This document shows positions 9,309 to 20,294 of a stretch of DNA of 64,000 nt, in pieces (position 1 is the first letter of the stretch; each line of letters starts with the position of its first letter). This stretch comes from Massilia phyllostachyos. Lineage in GTDB: Bacteria; Pseudomonadota; Gammaproteobacteria; Burkholderiales; Burkholderiaceae_D. Below the pieces are notes generated by a model. The model did not search any database, had not been told where the DNA came from, and saw only the letters and a program-made list of their open reading frames with translations. The position numbers and the translations under genes are program-made. The stretch spans positions 1 to 64,000 of the forward strand of contig NZ_JAJNOC010000006.1 in the NCBI RefSeq assembly GCF_021044825.1, read 5' to 3'.

Positions 9309-10378
9309 GCGCTTGCCAGTCTTTCAAGTTCGTTAGCGATCGCCTCGTTTGCATCACGCTTGCCGACGCCGTGCGCCGCCTGCGCCATCCGCAGGCAGTC
9401 TTCGCGCGAGGTCGCTTGCAGCAGGCTTGCCAGCCGCTGCGGATTCAGTTCGCCCTGCGGCAGGTGGAGCGCCGCGCCCTGATCCTGCATCCAGATGGCG
9501 TTGTCGCGCTGGTGGCTGGTGGTGCTGGCCACGAACGGCACCAGCACGCTGGCCACGCCGGCCGCGGTCAGCTCCGACACCGTGATCGCGCCGGCGCGGC
9601 AGATCACCAGGTCGGCGTTCGCATAGGCGGCCGCCATGTCGTCGATGAAGTCGACCACGTTGGCGGTGACGCCGGCCTGCGCATAGGCCGCGCGCAGGGC
9701 CTCGATATTCTTCTTGCCCGACTGGTGGGTCACGACGGGACGCAGGGCCGGGTCGATCTGCGCCAGCGCCGCCGGCACGCTGTCGTTCAGCACCTTGGCG
9801 CCCAGGCTGCCGCCGACGACCAGGATGCGCAGCGGGCCGCTGCGGCCCGCGAAACGCTTGGCGGGCGCCGGCAGGTCGAGGATCTGCTGGCGCACCGGGT
9901 TGCCGGTGACGACCGCCTTCCCCGCCGCCTTGCCGAAGTCCGCGGGGAAGCCGAACAGGACGCGCTGGGCGACCGGCGCCAGGGTCTTGTTCGACAACAG
10001 CAGCGCGGCGTCGGCATTCACCAGGGCCAGCGGCACGCCGCGCGAGTACGCGGTCAATCCGCCCGGCACCGTGACGTAGCCGCCCATGCCCAGCACCACA
10101 TTCGGCGCACGCCGGCCGAGGATGCGGTGGCAGGTCCAGAAACTGCCGAGCATCTTGAAGGCGCCGCTCATCGTGTGCATCAAACCCTTGCCGCGCAGGC
10201 CGGCGAAGTCGATGCTGTCCATCGGGATGCCGGCCTTCGGCACCAGGTCGGTTTCCATGCCGTGGGCGGTGCCCAGCCACGAGACTTCCCAGCCGCGCGC
10301 GCGCATGGTCTGCGCGATCGCGATGCCGGGGAAGATGTGGCCGCCGGTGCCGGCGGCCATGATCATGAGCTTCTTCAT
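9305..10378 (-). CDS. murG: UDP-GlcNAc:undecaprenyl-PP-MurNAc-pentapeptide GlcNAc transferase
   Basis: Membrane-associated glycosyltransferase (GT28) that turns lipid I into lipid II. The 357 residues begin [18 protein letters not shown], the family G-loop. Further landmarks are [23 protein letters not shown] and the donor-site segment [16 protein letters not shown]. The frame is open upstream into ftsW, but ATG 10376-10378 is the family start and overlaps the ftsW stop by four bases. The preceding gene is ftsW, the following murC. Confidence 0.97.
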   Translation of the reverse strand: MKKLMIMAAGTGGHIFPGIAIAQTMRARGWEVSWLGTAHGMETDLVPKAGIPMDSIDFAGLRGKGLMHTMSGAFKMLGSFWTCHRILGRRAPNVVLGMGGYVTVPGGLTAYSRGVPLALVNADAALLLSNKTLAPVAQRVLFGFPADFGKAAGKAVVTGNPVRQQILDLPAPAKRFAGRSGPLRILVVGGSLGAKVLNDSVPAALAQIDPALRPVVTHQSGKKNIEALRAAYAQAGVTANVVDFIDDMAAAYANADLVICRAGAITVSELTAAGVASVLVPFVASTTSHQRDNAIWMQDQGAALHLPQGELNPQRLASLLQATSREDCLRMAQAAHGVGKRDANEAIANELERLASA

Positions 10379-11592
10379 GAACGGCCTCCGCGCATGCGCA
10401 CCCGGTTCTCGTAGTCGATCCGCAACAGGATCGCCAGGCCCACGCAGTTGAACATCACGCCCGAGCCGCCGAAACTCATGAGCGGCAGGGTCAGGCCCTT
10501 GGTCGGCAGCAGGCCCAGGTTCACGCCCATATTGATGAAGGTCTGCACGCCGATCCAGATGCCGATGCCTTTCGCGGCCAAGCCGGCGAAGGTCTGGTCC
10601 AGCGCGATGGCCTGGCGGCCGATGTCGAAGGCGCGCTTCACCAGCCAGTAGAACATGGCGATCACCACCAGCACGCCGGCCAGGCCCAGCTCTTCGCCGA
10701 TCACGGCCATGATGAAGTCGGTGTGCGCTTCCGGCAGGTAGAACAGCTTTTCCACGCTGCCGCCCAGGCCCACGCCGAAGAACTCGCCGCGCCCGAAGGC
10801 GATCAGGGAGTGCGTCAATTGATAGGCCTTGTCCAGCGCATGGCCCTCTTCCCAGGGGTCGAGGTAGGCGAACATGCGCGCGCGGCGGAACGGCGACAGT
10901 GCGATGATCGACACGAAGATCAGCACCAGCAGCGCGCCGATGCCGCCGAACCAGACGATGTTGATCCCGCCCAGGAACAGGATGCCCATGGCGATGCAGA
11001 CGATCACGCCAAAGGCGCCGAGGTCGGGCTCGAGCAGCAGCAGCATGCCGACCAGGCCGATCGCCACCATCATCGGCAGGAAGCCCTTGGTCAGCTTGTG
11101 CATGTATTCCTGCTTCCTCACCGTGAAGTCGGCGGCGTAGAGGACGGCCGCGATCTTCATCAGTTCCGAGGGCTGCAGCTGCATGACCTTCAGCGGCAGC
11201 CAGCGGCGAGCGCCGTTGACCGAGACGCCGACGCCCGGCACCAGCACCAGGGCCAGCAGGAACAGCGTCCCGATGAACAGCATCGGCGCCCACTTCTGCC
11301 ACACCGCGACCGGCACCTGGAACACCACGGCCGCCGCCACCATCGAGACGATGATGTACATGGCCTGGCGGTACAGGAAGTATTCGTTCTTGTCGGCTAG
11401 GTACGCGAACTTCGGCGAATCCGGCAGCGCGATCGAGGCCGAGTAGACCATCACCAGGCCGAACAGCATCAGCAGCACGGTGACCCAGACCAGCGGCTGG
11501 TCGTAGTCCATCATCTTCGACGGGCGGCTGCGCGCGGCGATGGTAGCATCGCTGCTCGAACCGGAGAACTTGAAGGGAATCTGGAAGGCCAT
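10375..11592 (-). CDS. ftsW: Septal peptidoglycan glycosyltransferase FtsW (SEDS)
   Basis: SEDS-family polymerase that builds septal glycan strands from lipid II together with FtsI. The 405 residues have about ten membrane segments after a 40-residue cytoplasmic lead. They carry SEDS landmarks such as [40 protein letters not shown] and the C-terminal [14 protein letters not shown]. The start is the ATG at 11590-11592 (MAFQIPFKF), which shares one base with the murD stop (TGATG). The long upstream open frame is a murD shadow. Confidence 0.96.
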   Translation of the reverse strand: MAFQIPFKFSGSSSDATIAARSRPSKMMDYDQPLVWVTVLLMLFGLVMVYSASIALPDSPKFAYLADKNEYFLYRQAMYIIVSMVAAAVVFQVPVAVWQKWAPMLFIGTLFLLALVLVPGVGVSVNGARRWLPLKVMQLQPSELMKIAAVLYAADFTVRKQEYMHKLTKGFLPMMVAIGLVGMLLLLEPDLGAFGVIVCIAMGILFLGGINIVWFGGIGALLVLIFVSIIALSPFRRARMFAYLDPWEEGHALDKAYQLTHSLIAFGRGEFFGVGLGGSVEKLFYLPEAHTDFIMAVIGEELGLAGVLVVIAMFYWLVKRAFDIGRQAIALDQTFAGLAAKGIGIWIGVQTFINMGVNLGLLPTKGLTLPLMSFGGSGVMFNCVGLAILLRIDYENRVRMRGGRS

Positions 11593-13091
11593 CAGATCTC
11601 CTGCCCTCGTTCCAGCGCGATGTCGCGCACCGCGTCGACGAACACCTGCGCGCGGTGCGCGTAGTTGGTGAACATGTCGAGGCTGGCGCAAGCGGGCGAC
11701 AGCAGCACCGCGTCGCCGGGGCGCGCCAGGCCGCTGGCGCGGCGCACCGCTTCCGGCAGGCCGGGCAGGTCGAACGCCGGCACGCCGGTCGGTTCGATCG
11801 CGGCTTTGACGCTTGGCGCGTCGCGGCCGATCAGGAGCACGGCGCGCACGTAGCGCGAGGCGGGCAGCGCGAGCGGCGCGAAGTCCTGGCCCTTGCCGTC
11901 GCCGCCGGCGATCAGCAGGATCTGCTGGTCTTCGCCGGCGAAGGCCTTGCCCAGACCTTCCAGCGCGGCGACGGTGGCGCCGACATTGGTGCCCTTGCTG
12001 TCGTCGTAGTAGTCGACGCCGTCGATGCTGGCGACCAGCTCGACGCGGTGCGGCTCGCCCGCGTAGTCGCGCAGGCCGTGCAAGAGCGGCGCCAGCGGCA
12101 GGCCGCAGGCGCGGCACAGGGCCAGCGCGGCCAGCGCGTTCGAGGCATTGTGCAGGCCGCGGATCTTCAGGGCGTCGGCCGGCATCAGGCGGTTCACCGT
12201 CACTTCCACCGGCGGCGCGACCTCGCCTTTTTTCAGTTTTTTCTGCGGCTCGTCATCGTTCGCCACCGCATTGGCCAGCCACAGCACGCCGCGTTCGTTG
12301 ACCAGGCCGAAGCTGTCCGGCTCCGCCGGCTCGCCGGTGCCGAAGGTGAAGAACGGCGATTCAAGCGCCTTCATGCGCATCACACGCGCATCGTCGCGGT
12401 TCAGCACGCGCACCGTGTCCGCGCCGAAGATGCGCGCCTTGTCCGCCGCGTAGGCGTCCATGCTGCCGTGCCAGTCGAGGTGGTCCTGGGTCAGGTTCAG
12501 GACCGTGGCCGCATCGGCCTGCAGGCTGAAGGTGGTGTGCAGCTGGAAGCTGGACAGCTCCAGCACCCAGGCCTGCGGCAAGTCGTGGCCGTCCAGGCAT
12601 TCGCGCAGCACGTCGAGCGCCGCCGGACTGATGTTGCCGGCCACGCGGGTCGACAGGCCGGCGCGGCGGCACAAGAGGCCCGTCAGGCTGGTGACCGTGG
12701 TCTTGCCGTTGGTGCCGGTGATGGCGATGACTTTCGGGCTGTAGGAACGTTCGCTGCGCAGGTGCGCGAGCGCCTGCGCGAACAGCTCGATCTCGCCCCA
12801 CACCGGAATGGCGCGTTCGCGTGCGGCCGGGCTGACCACGGCCAGTTCGCGGTCGGGGGCCAGGCCCGGGCTGACAGCGACGAAGTCGACGCCGTCGAGC
12901 AGGTTTTCACCGAACTCGCCGCCGGCGAATTCCGCGTTCGGCACCGCCTGGCGCAGCGCGAACAGGCGCTGCGGCTCGGTGCGCGTGTCGGCCACGCGCA
13001 CGCGCGCGCCACAGCGCGCCAGCCACTGCGCCATCGCCAGCCCGGATTCGCCCAGGCCCAGCACCAATGCGGTTTTGCCTTCGTAGTTCAT
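11592..13091 (-). CDS. murD: UDP-N-acetylmuramoyl-L-alanine--D-glutamate ligase
   Basis: Cytoplasmic Mur ligase that adds D-Glu to UDP-MurNAc-L-Ala. The 499 residues start with [19 protein letters not shown]. The P-loop is [11 protein letters not shown] near 125, with [26 protein letters not shown] and the closing [15 protein letters not shown] Lys-rich stretch ([13 protein letters not shown], about 275-287) makes it somewhat longer than the roughly 440-residue E. coli enzyme. It lies between mraY (4-base gap) and ftsW (1-base overlap). Confidence 0.97.
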   Translation of the reverse strand: MNYEGKTALVLGLGESGLAMAQWLARCGARVRVADTRTEPQRLFALRQAVPNAEFAGGEFGENLLDGVDFVAVSPGLAPDRELAVVSPAARERAIPVWGEIELFAQALAHLRSERSYSPKVIAITGTNGKTTVTSLTGLLCRRAGLSTRVAGNISPAALDVLRECLDGHDLPQAWVLELSSFQLHTTFSLQADAATVLNLTQDHLDWHGSMDAYAADKARIFGADTVRVLNRDDARVMRMKALESPFFTFGTGEPAEPDSFGLVNERGVLWLANAVANDDEPQKKLKKGEVAPPVEVTVNRLMPADALKIRGLHNASNALAALALCRACGLPLAPLLHGLRDYAGEPHRVELVASIDGVDYYDDSKGTNVGATVAALEGLGKAFAGEDQQILLIAGGDGKGQDFAPLALPASRYVRAVLLIGRDAPSVKAAIEPTGVPAFDLPGLPEAVRRASGLARPGDAVLLSPACASLDMFTNYAHRAQVFVDAVRDIALERGQEI

Positions 13092-13095
13092 TCTG

Positions 13096-14265
13096 TCAGC
13101 GCAGCTTCAGCGTGGAGAGACCGACCAGGACCAGCATCATGGTCACGATCCAGAAGCGGACCACGACCTTGGTCTCCTTCCAGCCCTTTTGTTCGAAATG
13201 GTGGTGCAGCGGCGCCATCAGGAACACGCGGCGCCCTGCCCCGTAACGCTTCTTGGTGTACTTGAACCAGGTCACCTGGATGATCACCGACAGGGTCTCG
13301 GCCACGAACACGCCGCCCATGATGAACAGGACGATTTCCTGGCGCACGATGACGGCGATGGTGCCGAGCGCGCCGCCCAGCGCCAGCGCGCCGACGTCGC
13401 CCATGAACATCTGCGCCGGGTGCGCGTTATACCAGAGGAAGGCCAGGCCCGCCCCCGCCATCGCGCCGCAGAAAATCAGGAGTTCGCCGGCGCCCGGGAT
13501 GTAGGGGATCAGCAGGTATTTCGAGAAGGTCGCGCTGCCGGTGAGGTAGGCGAACAGGCCCAGGGCGCCGCCCACCATCACGGTCGGCATGATCGCCAGG
13601 CCGTCCAGGCCGTCGGTGAAGTTGACCGCGTTCGAGGAGCCGACGATGACGCAATAGGTCAGCGCGATGAAGCCCCACACGCCCATCGGGTAGCTGATCG
13701 ACTTGAAGAAGGGAACGATCAGGTCGGCCTTCGGGGGCAGCGTCATCGAGAAGCCCGACTGCACCCAGGCGTAGAACAGCTGCAGCACCTGCCACGGGTT
13801 CGAGGCCGAGACCGAAAACGCCAGGTACAGGGCCGAGGCGATGCCGACCAGCGACATCCAGAAGTATTTCTCGCGCGAGCGCATGCCTTCCGGGTCCTTG
13901 TAGACCACCTTGCGGTAGTCGTCGACCCAGCCGACCGCGCCGAAGCCCATGGTCACCACCAGCACCGGCCAGATCAGGCGGTTCGACAGGTCGCACCACA
14001 GCAGGGTCGAGATGCCGATCGCGATCAGCACCAGCACGCCGCCCATGGTCGGGGTGCCGTGCTTGGCCAGGTGGGTCTGCGGACCATAGGTGCGCACCGC
14101 CTGGCCGACCTTCAGCGCGGTCAGCTTGCGGATCACGGCCGGGCCGCATACCAGGCCGATGGCGATCGCGGTGATGGTCGCGAACACCGCGCGGAAGGTG
14201 ATGTAGTTGAAGACGCGCAGGGGACCGATGTAGTCCTGGAAGTATTGGGCGAGCCAGAGAAGCAT
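13096..14265 (-). CDS. mraY: Phospho-N-acetylmuramoyl-pentapeptide transferase
   Basis: Integral membrane enzyme that transfers phospho-MurNAc-pentapeptide to undecaprenyl phosphate, forming lipid I. The 389 residues carry ten predicted membrane segments and the family signatures [62 protein letters not shown] and the histidine loop [14 protein letters not shown]. The start codon is one base from the murF stop. Confidence 0.98.
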   Translation of the reverse strand: MLLWLAQYFQDYIGPLRVFNYITFRAVFATITAIAIGLVCGPAVIRKLTALKVGQAVRTYGPQTHLAKHGTPTMGGVLVLIAIGISTLLWCDLSNRLIWPVLVVTMGFGAVGWVDDYRKVVYKDPEGMRSREKYFWMSLVGIASALYLAFSVSASNPWQVLQLFYAWVQSGFSMTLPPKADLIVPFFKSISYPMGVWGFIALTYCVIVGSSNAVNFTDGLDGLAIMPTVMVGGALGLFAYLTGSATFSKYLLIPYIPGAGELLIFCGAMAGAGLAFLWYNAHPAQMFMGDVGALALGGALGTIAVIVRQEIVLFIMGGVFVAETLSVIIQVTWFKYTKKRYGAGRRVFLMAPLHHHFEQKGWKETKVVVRFWIVTMMLVLVGLSTLKLR

Positions 14266-14266
14266 G

Positions 14267-15763
14267 TTAGTGGGCGTCCTTGCGGTTTTTGATTAATTCC
14301 GTTGATCCGGTCAGGTGCTGGACCACGCGCTCCATCTTCATGAAGCGCGAGCCCTTCACCAGCACAGTCGAATTGCTATTGCCGCCCAGTTGTGAATCCA
14401 GTGCTGCCAATAATGCGTCGAACTGCTCGTAGTGCCGTGCTCCCGACGCCGCCATGCTGCGGGCGAGTTCGCCGGTGGCGAGCACGTGTTCGATGCCACG
14501 CTGCTGGGCGTAGGCACCGACTTCTTCGTGAAACTCTTTTCCCTGCGTGCCGACTTCGCCCATGTCGCCGACCACCAGGATGCGTGGCGCCGGATAGGCC
14601 GCCAGCACGTCGATCGCGGCGCGCATCGAATCCGGGTTGGCGTTGTAGGTGTCGTCGATGACGGTCGCGCCATTCGCCGCCTGCTTGCGCTGCAGGCGGC
14701 CGCCCACGGGGGCAAAGGCTTCCAGGCCGCGCACGATGGCGTCGACCGGAATACCCGCAGCCAGCGTCGAGGCAAACGCCGCCAGCGCGTTTCGCACGTT
14801 GTGCTCCCCCGCCGCCTGCAGCGTCACGCTGACGTCCCTATTATTCTCACCCTCAAGACCGTCGTCCCGGCGAAGGCCGGGACCCAAGTCTTCATCCGCC
14901 GCCACGATCGCATCCGCAGTCGCCTGCGCATCGGACTTGGATCCCGGCCTGCGCCGGGATGACGTTGTGATGCGCAGTTGGTTGCCGAAGCCGTTGGTGG
15001 TGTAGGTGGCGCTGATGTCGCACGCCTCAGTCAGGCCGAAAGTCAGGACGTCGCATTTCGCCAGGCCGCGCCACAGGTCCGTATACTCGTCGTCACCCGG
15101 GAACACCGCGACGCCGTTCTGATCGAGCGCCTCGAGTACCGACCCGTTCTCCCGCGCCACCGCTTCCACGGTATGCATGAATTCCTGGTGCTCGCGCTGC
15201 GCGTTATTGACCATGGCAACCGTCGGCTGCGCGATCGCCGCCAGGCGCGCGATCTCGCCCGGATGGTTCATGCCCATTTCGATCACCGCCGCGCGATGCT
15301 GCGCGCCCAAGCGGAACAAGGTCAGCGGCACGCCGATCTCGTTATTCAGGTTGCCCTGGGTCGCCAGGCGCGCCTCCTCGCCGACGGCGGCGGCCAGGAT
15401 CGAGGCAATCATCTCCTTGACCGTGGTCTTGCCGTTCGAACCGGTCACGCCGATCACGGGAATCGCATGCTGCACGCGCCAGCTGTTCGCGATGCGGCCC
15501 AGCGCCGCCAGGGTGTCCGGCACCACGATGGCCGGCAGCGTCCAGCCTTCCGGCAGCGCGTGCACGACCACGGCGGCCACGCCGCGGCTTGCCACCTGCT
15601 CGAGGAAGCTGTGCGCATCGAAGGTCTCGCCCTTGAGCGCGACGAACAGCGCGCCGGCAGCCACGGTGCGGCTGTCGGTCGACACGCCCTCGAAAGCGGC
15701 GTCGCCGCCCACGAGCTGCGCGCCGGGGATTGCACCCACCAGTTGTGCCAGGGTACCGCGCAT
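14267..15763 (-). CDS. murF: UDP-MurNAc-tripeptide--D-Ala-D-Ala ligase with in-frame repeat insertion
   Basis: Mur ligase that adds D-Ala-D-Ala to the UDP-MurNAc tripeptide. The product is 498 residues, about 40 more than the usual 450-460. The P-loop is [11 protein letters not shown] (108-118), followed by [10 protein letters not shown] and, after the insert, [11 protein letters not shown] and [11 protein letters not shown]. Residues about 267-306 are encoded by a REP-like inverted repeat (bases 14861-14964) between the strand ending NQLRI and the one beginning VSVTLQ. The frame is kept, so the enzyme is presumably active with an exposed loop. The start ATG 15761-15763 shares a base with the murE stop. 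murF is essential and no second copy is in the window. Confidence 0.96.
   Translation of the reverse strand: MRGTLAQLVGAIPGAQLVGGDAAFEGVSTDSRTVAAGALFVALKGETFDAHSFLEQVASRGVAAVVVHALPEGWTLPAIVVPDTLAALGRIANSWRVQHAIPVIGVTGSNGKTTVKEMIASILAAAVGEEARLATQGNLNNEIGVPLTLFRLGAQHRAAVIEMGMNHPGEIARLAAIAQPTVAMVNNAQREHQEFMHTVEAVARENGSVLEALDQNGVAVFPGDDEYTDLWRGLAKCDVLTFGLTEACDISATYTTNGFGNQLRITTSSRRRPGSKSDAQATADAIVAADEDLGPGLRRDDGLEGENNRDVSVTLQAAGEHNVRNALAAFASTLAAGIPVDAIVRGLEAFAPVGGRLQRKQAANGATVIDDTYNANPDSMRAAIDVLAAYPAPRILVVGDMGEVGTQGKEFHEEVGAYAQQRGIEHVLATGELARSMAASGARHYEQFDALLAALDSQLGGNSNSTVLVKGSRFMKMERVVQHLTGSTELIKNRKDAH
14861..14964. repeat. REP-like inverted-repeat pair inside murF
   Basis: Two copies of a hairpin unit with core CCGGCGAAGGCCGG (14861-14888) and its variant CCGGCGCAGGCCGG in reverse orientation (14936-14964). 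The arms match at about 26 of 29 positions, with 47 bases between. Each copy can also fold on itself. The same unit occurs at 38480-38507, and a shorter-stem relative as a pair at 27860-27937. Inside murF the pair is translated without a stop, giving SSRRRPGSK and LGPGLRRDD. Confidence 0.85.
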
Positions 15764-17274
15764 CAATGCGTCCTCATCATGGTAAGCCGCGCGCTCAATG
15801 CGAGCGTCGCGTGGTCGGCATCGGAGAACGGAATCTTCTTGCCCTTGATTTCCTGGTAGGGCTCGTGGCCCTTCCCTGCCAGCAGGATGACGTCCTGCTT
15901 GCCGGCGTTTTTCACGGCCAGCAGGATCGCGGTCGCGCGGTCTTCCACCGCCTGGTATTCCTTGTCCATGCCGGCCACGATCTGCGCGATGATGGATGCC
16001 GGGTCTTCGCTGCGCGGGTTGTCGCTGGTGACCAGGACGTGGTCGGCCGCCTGGGCGATGGCGCCCATCTGCGGACGCTTGCCCGGGTCGCGGTCGCCGC
16101 CGCAGCCGAACACGCACCACAGCTGGCCATTGCGTTCGCTCGCCACCTGGCGCAACGCGGCCAGGGTTTTTTCCAGCGCATCCGGCGTGTGCGCATAATC
16201 GATCACGACCATCGGCGCATCCTGCCCGCCGACCTGCTGCATGCGGCCCGGCGCCGGCTGCAGGGCTTCGACCGCATCGACCGCGTTCTTGAGCGGCACG
16301 TCGCGCGCCAGCAGCGCGCCCAGCACCGCCAGCGCATTGCTGACGTTGAAGTGGCCGACCAGCCCCGTCTTCACGAGCGACGAACCGGCCGGCGAATCGA
16401 GCTGGAATTCGGTGCCGGCGTTGCGGCTGCGGATGTTCGACGCGCGCAGCAGGTGCACGCCCTCGATGGCCGCCGCATCCTTGAGCGTATAGCCCATGAC
16501 CGGCAGGGACGCGAAGTTCTTGCGCAGGTGCGCCACCAGGCGCTGGCCGGCCGGATCGTCGAGATTGACGATGGCAGTGCCCAGCCTAGGCCACTCGAAC
16601 AGCTTGACCTTGGCCGCCTCGTAGTTCTCCATGTCGCCATGGAAGTCGAGGTGGTCGCGGGTCAGGTTGGTGAAGATGGCGACGTCGAAATGCATGCCGG
16701 CGGTGCGTTCCTGCACCAGGCCGATCGACGAGACTTCGATCGCCAGCGCGGTGGCGTGCTGCGCGCGCAGGTCGGCCAGGGTCTGGGCCAGCAGCACCGC
16801 GTCCGGCGTGGTGTAGCCGGTCGCGTCAAAACTCGGTTCGGCCTTGCCCTTCACCAGGCCGACACCCAGGGTGCCGACGATGGCGGCGGTTTCGCCCAGG
16901 CGCGCCAGCGCCTGCCCGGTCCATACCGCGATCGAGGTCTTGCCGTTGGTGCCGGTGACGCCGACCGTGAACATGCCGCTGTCGGGCTGCTCCAGCACGG
17001 CGTGGGCGATCGCGCCCGCATGTTTTTTCAGCTCCGGCACGCCGCGGTGGGCCACGCCGTGCGCCGGGTCCCACTCGTAGCCCTGGTCGTCGTAGACGAC
17101 GGCGGCGGCGCCCGCGGCGATCGCGGCGGCGATGAATTTGCGGCCGTCCGCGGCGTCACCCGGATAGGCGAAGAACACGTCGCCCGGCTTCACGCGGCGC
17201 GAGTCGGAAACGAGAATGCCGCCCTGGGCGGCGGCGCGGATCCACGCGATGGTTTCAATCAGGTCAGCCGCCAT
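15763..17274 (-). CDS. murE: UDP-MurNAc-L-Ala-D-Glu--meso-diaminopimelate ligase
   Basis: Adds meso-diaminopimelate to UDP-MurNAc-L-Ala-D-Glu. In the 503 residues the P-loop is GTNGKTSIAVW, followed by ATGYTTPDAVLL, TNLTRDHLDFHG with the DHLDFH motif, and YAHTPDALEKTL. The DAP-specific DNPR motif sits in TSDNPRSEDP, so a DAP-type rather than Lys-type wall is expected. The start overlaps the ftsI stop region by 11 bases, and the stop shares a base with the murF ATG. Confidence 0.98.
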   Translation of the reverse strand: MAADLIETIAWIRAAAQGGILVSDSRRVKPGDVFFAYPGDAADGRKFIAAAIAAGAAAVVYDDQGYEWDPAHGVAHRGVPELKKHAGAIAHAVLEQPDSGMFTVGVTGTNGKTSIAVWTGQALARLGETAAIVGTLGVGLVKGKAEPSFDATGYTTPDAVLLAQTLADLRAQHATALAIEVSSIGLVQERTAGMHFDVAIFTNLTRDHLDFHGDMENYEAAKVKLFEWPRLGTAIVNLDDPAGQRLVAHLRKNFASLPVMGYTLKDAAAIEGVHLLRASNIRSRNAGTEFQLDSPAGSSLVKTGLVGHFNVSNALAVLGALLARDVPLKNAVDAVEALQPAPGRMQQVGGQDAPMVVIDYAHTPDALEKTLAALRQVASERNGQLWCVFGCGGDRDPGKRPQMGAIAQAADHVLVTSDNPRSEDPASIIAQIVAGMDKEYQAVEDRATAILLAVKNAGKQDVILLAGKGHEPYQEIKGKKIPFSDADHATLALSARLTMMRTH

Positions 17275-19048
17275 CGACGCTCTCCTCCACGGGTTCTGCT
17301 GGAATGATGATGTCCGTGATCGACGAGTCGGGCGGCACGTTCGCGGCCCGCAAGGCGTTCGCGGCCAGGTCCGCCGCGGTCGGCGCGGCCACGCTGCCGC
17401 CGGTGCGCAATGCTCCCCGCGGGTTGTCGATCATGACGGCGATGATGAAGCGCGGCTTCGACATCGGGGCGATGCCGACGAAATAGCCGATGTTGTCGGT
17501 GCGCGAGTAGCGGCCGTTGACGATCTTTTCGGCGGTGCCGGTCTTGCCGCCGACGCGGTAGCCCGGCACCTGCGCCTTCGAGGCCGTGCCTTCCGGGCTC
17601 ACCACGGATTCGAGCATGGTGCGCACCTGGGCCGCGGTCTTGGCCGAGATCACCTGCTGGCCGACCGGCTTTTCTTCCACCTTCAGGAACGACAGCGGAA
17701 TGATGTCGCCGTTGCGCGCGAAGATCATGTACGAGCGCGCCATCTGCAGCAGCGAGACCGACAGGCCGTGGCCGAAGGCCATGTTGGCGTATTCGATCGG
17801 CTTCCACGATTTCCAGGGACGCACGCGGCCGGCGGTGGCGCCCGGGAAGCCGAAGCGCGGCGCCTGGCCGTAACCGAGCTTGGTGTACATCTCCCACATT
17901 TCCTGGGCCGGGATCATCTGCGAGATCTTGACCACGCCGATGTTCGAGGACTTCTGGATGATGCCGCCGACGTTGCGCACGCCGTAGTTGTGGGTGTCGC
18001 GGATGCGCTTGCCGGTCACCATGATGTAGCCGGGATTGGTGTCGAACACGGTCTCCGGCGTGATGCGCCTGGTCTCCAGGCCGAGCGCCACCGTCACCGG
18101 CTTGATGGTGGAGCCGGGTTCGAAGGTGTCGGTGATGACGCGGTTGCGCAGCTGGGCGCCGGTCAGGTTCTTGCGGTCGTTCGGGTTGTAGGTCGGGTAG
18201 TTGGCCATGGCCAGCACTTCGCCGGTCTCCACATCCAGCACCACGGCGCCGCCGGCCTGCGCATTGAACTTCTCGACCGCGTTCTTCACGCTTGTGAAGG
18301 CGATGTACTGCAGCTTGCTGTCGACCGACAGGGTCAGGTCCTTGCCCTGGTGCGGCTCGCGGAACATGCCGAGGTCCTCGGCGATGTGGCCGAGACGGTC
18401 CTTGATCACGCGGCGGCTGCCCGGCACGCCCATCAGGGCCTTCTGGTGGAACAGCTCGATGCCTTCCTGCCCCACGTCCTCGACGTTGGTGAAGCCGACC
18501 AGGTGGGTCATGACTTCGCCCTGCGGGTAGAAGCGCTTGTATTCCTTGCGGGTGTCGAGGCCGTCGATCTTCAGCTTCTCGATCTCGGCGATGACCGGCA
18601 TCTCGACCTGGCGTTTCAGGTAGACGAAGGTGCGGTCCGAATCGAGCTTCTTGCGCAGGTCCGCTTCCGGCATCTCGAGCAGGCGCGCCAGCGCCGTGAT
18701 CTTCTCGGCCGGGTTCTTGAGCAGGTCTTCGGGGATCGCCCACACCGCCTTGACCGGCAGCGAGGACGCCAGCACGGCGCCGTGGCGGTCGGTGATCTTG
18801 CCGCGCGTGGCCGGCAGTTCCAGGGTGCGCTCGTAGCGGCTCTTGCCCTGCTTTTGCAGGAACTGGGTCGACATGCCCTGTAGCCAGAGGGCGCGCACGC
18901 CCAGCGCCGCGAAGGCGGCGAACAGCACGAACAGCACCAGGCGCGAACGCCAGTTCGGCACGTTCACGGCCAGCACCGGGCTCTTGGAAAAGGCCACGCC
19001 CTTGGACGCCGCGACGCGGGCATTGGTGCGGCGTTCGACGCGCGTCAT
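17264..19048 (-). CDS. ftsI: Septal peptidoglycan transpeptidase FtsI (PBP3)
   Basis: Class B penicillin-binding protein that cross-links septal peptidoglycan in partnership with FtsW. The 594 residues have a cytoplasmic lead, one membrane segment (about 34-54) and a pedestal domain beginning at RGKITDRHG. The transpeptidase domain carries SxxK (Ser313-Lys316, GSTIKP), SxN (SSNIG, about 375) and KTGTAEK near 500. The C-terminal part ends with a short acidic tail. It overlaps ftsL by four bases and murE by 11. Confidence 0.98.
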   Translation of the reverse strand: MTRVERRTNARVAASKGVAFSKSPVLAVNVPNWRSRLVLFVLFAAFAALGVRALWLQGMSTQFLQKQGKSRYERTLELPATRGKITDRHGAVLASSLPVKAVWAIPEDLLKNPAEKITALARLLEMPEADLRKKLDSDRTFVYLKRQVEMPVIAEIEKLKIDGLDTRKEYKRFYPQGEVMTHLVGFTNVEDVGQEGIELFHQKALMGVPGSRRVIKDRLGHIAEDLGMFREPHQGKDLTLSVDSKLQYIAFTSVKNAVEKFNAQAGGAVVLDVETGEVLAMANYPTYNPNDRKNLTGAQLRNRVITDTFEPGSTIKPVTVALGLETRRITPETVFDTNPGYIMVTGKRIRDTHNYGVRNVGGIIQKSSNIGVVKISQMIPAQEMWEMYTKLGYGQAPRFGFPGATAGRVRPWKSWKPIEYANMAFGHGLSVSLLQMARSYMIFARNGDIIPLSFLKVEEKPVGQQVISAKTAAQVRTMLESVVSPEGTASKAQVPGYRVGGKTGTAEKIVNGRYSRTDNIGYFVGIAPMSKPRFIIAVMIDNPRGALRTGGSVAAPTAADLAANALRAANVPPDSSITDIIIPAEPVEESVDGG

Positions 19049-19317
19049 TTCGCCCCTTCCGTCAGGTACTGGGTGCGGGCCGGGGTCAGCGGAGCCATGT
19101 TCAGGTTCGCGCGCGCGATCTGTTCGATGCGGTCGTTCTTGCCGAGCGTGGACTGGTCGAGCTGGAGCTGGGCCCAGTCGATCTCGAGCTGGCGCGACTG
19201 CTGCTGCAGGCGCTCCAGTTCGATCAGCAGGTGGCGCGCCTGGTAGCGCGCGTTCACCACCGAGAGCGCGCAGCCGACCAGGGCCAGCGCCAGCACCGCG
19301 TTCAGCTTGCCGCTCAT
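19045..19317 (-). CDS. ftsL: Cell division protein FtsL
   Basis: A 90-residue bitopic protein with a membrane segment right at the N-terminus (about 5-22), followed by a helical region rich in Gln, Leu and Arg ([19 protein letters not shown]) that should form the coiled coil with FtsB. FtsL-FtsB-FtsQ activates FtsWI. Identification rests on size, topology and position between rsmH and ftsI, since FtsL sequences diverge strongly. It overlaps both neighbours by four bases. Confidence 0.93.
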   Translation of the reverse strand: MSGKLNAVLALALVGCALSVVNARYQARHLLIELERLQQQSRQLEIDWAQLQLDQSTLGKNDRIEQIARANLNMAPLTPARTQYLTEGAK

Positions 19318-20288
19318 GGCGCGTCCCCGATGCGTTCAGCCACCCGCAGCACCGCCGAGCGGGCGCGCGGGTTGGCCTCGACTTCCGCGTCGGACGGCTT
19401 GATCTTGGCGATCAGCTTCATGTGCGGCTGCGGCAAGTCGACGGCGCGGATCGGCAGCCGGCGGTCCGGCTGCTCGACCTTGGCCTTGGAGGCCAGGAAC
19501 TGCTTGACCATGCGGTCTTCCAGCGAATGGAAGCTGATCACGGACATGCGCGCGCCCGGCGCCAGCATGGCGTAGGCCGCGTTCAGGCCGGCTTCGAGGT
19601 CTTCAAGCTCCTGATTGATGAAGATCCGGATAGCCTGAAAGGTCCGGGTTGCCGGATCCTTGCCCTTTTCGCGGGTCTTGACCGCGCCTGCCACGATTGC
19701 GGCAAGCTCTCGTGTGGTCGAAATTGGCTGGACTGCCCGGCGAGCAACAATCGCCTTTGCAATCTGGAAAGCAAACCGCTCTTCTCCATAATCTCTAATC
19801 ACCTTTTCCAATTGATGTTCCGCCGCGGTGGCCAGCCACTCGGCCGCCGACATCCCGCGCGTGGTATCCATGCGCATGTCGAGGGGGCCATCCTGGCGGA
19901 AACTGAATCCGCGGGTGGCGTCGTCCACCTGGGGCGACGAAATACCAAGGTCCAGCAAAATGCCGTCCACTTGGCCGATGCCGCGCGCGGCAAGCGCGTC
20001 GGCGATCGTGGCAAAACTGTCATGTACGATCGTAAAACGGGAATCTTCCAGCGCTTCGGCGGTGGCAATGGCTTGCGGATCCTTGTCGAACGCAATCAGA
20101 CGCCCTTGCGCCTCCAGCCTGGACAGGATCAGGCGGCTGTGTCCGCCCCGGCCGAAGGTGCCGTCTATATAGATACCGCCGGCGCGCTCGCCAACCAGGT
20201 TGAGCGCGTCGACCGCTTCGTCCAGCAGCACCGTCCGGTGCTGGTAGTCAGATGCCTCCATTGCCGGCACCGTCGTTGTTTCCGTCAT
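19314..20288 (-). CDS. rsmH: 16S rRNA (cytosine(1402)-N(4))-methyltransferase
   Basis: SAM-dependent methyltransferase (MraW) that modifies N4 of C1402 in 16S rRNA. In the 324 residues the motifs are [25 protein letters not shown] (SAM loop), [25 protein letters not shown] and the C-terminal [16 protein letters not shown]. It is the second gene of the cluster, six bases after mraZ and overlapping ftsL by four. Confidence 0.97.
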   Translation of the reverse strand: MTETTTVPAMEASDYQHRTVLLDEAVDALNLVGERAGGIYIDGTFGRGGHSRLILSRLEAQGRLIAFDKDPQAIATAEALEDSRFTIVHDSFATIADALAARGIGQVDGILLDLGISSPQVDDATRGFSFRQDGPLDMRMDTTRGMSAAEWLATAAEHQLEKVIRDYGEERFAFQIAKAIVARRAVQPISTTRELAAIVAGAVKTREKGKDPATRTFQAIRIFINQELEDLEAGLNAAYAMLAPGARMSVISFHSLEDRMVKQFLASKAKVEQPDRRLPIRAVDLPQPHMKLIAKIKPSDAEVEANPRARSAVLRVAERIGDAP

Positions 20289-20294
20289 GGCGCC

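Noticed and set aside
10379..11302. Long N-terminal extension of murG (and similar ones of ftsW, murF, htpX, lpxC)
   Set aside because: The extensions are out-of-frame readings of the upstream genes in high-GC DNA and have no similarity to the families.
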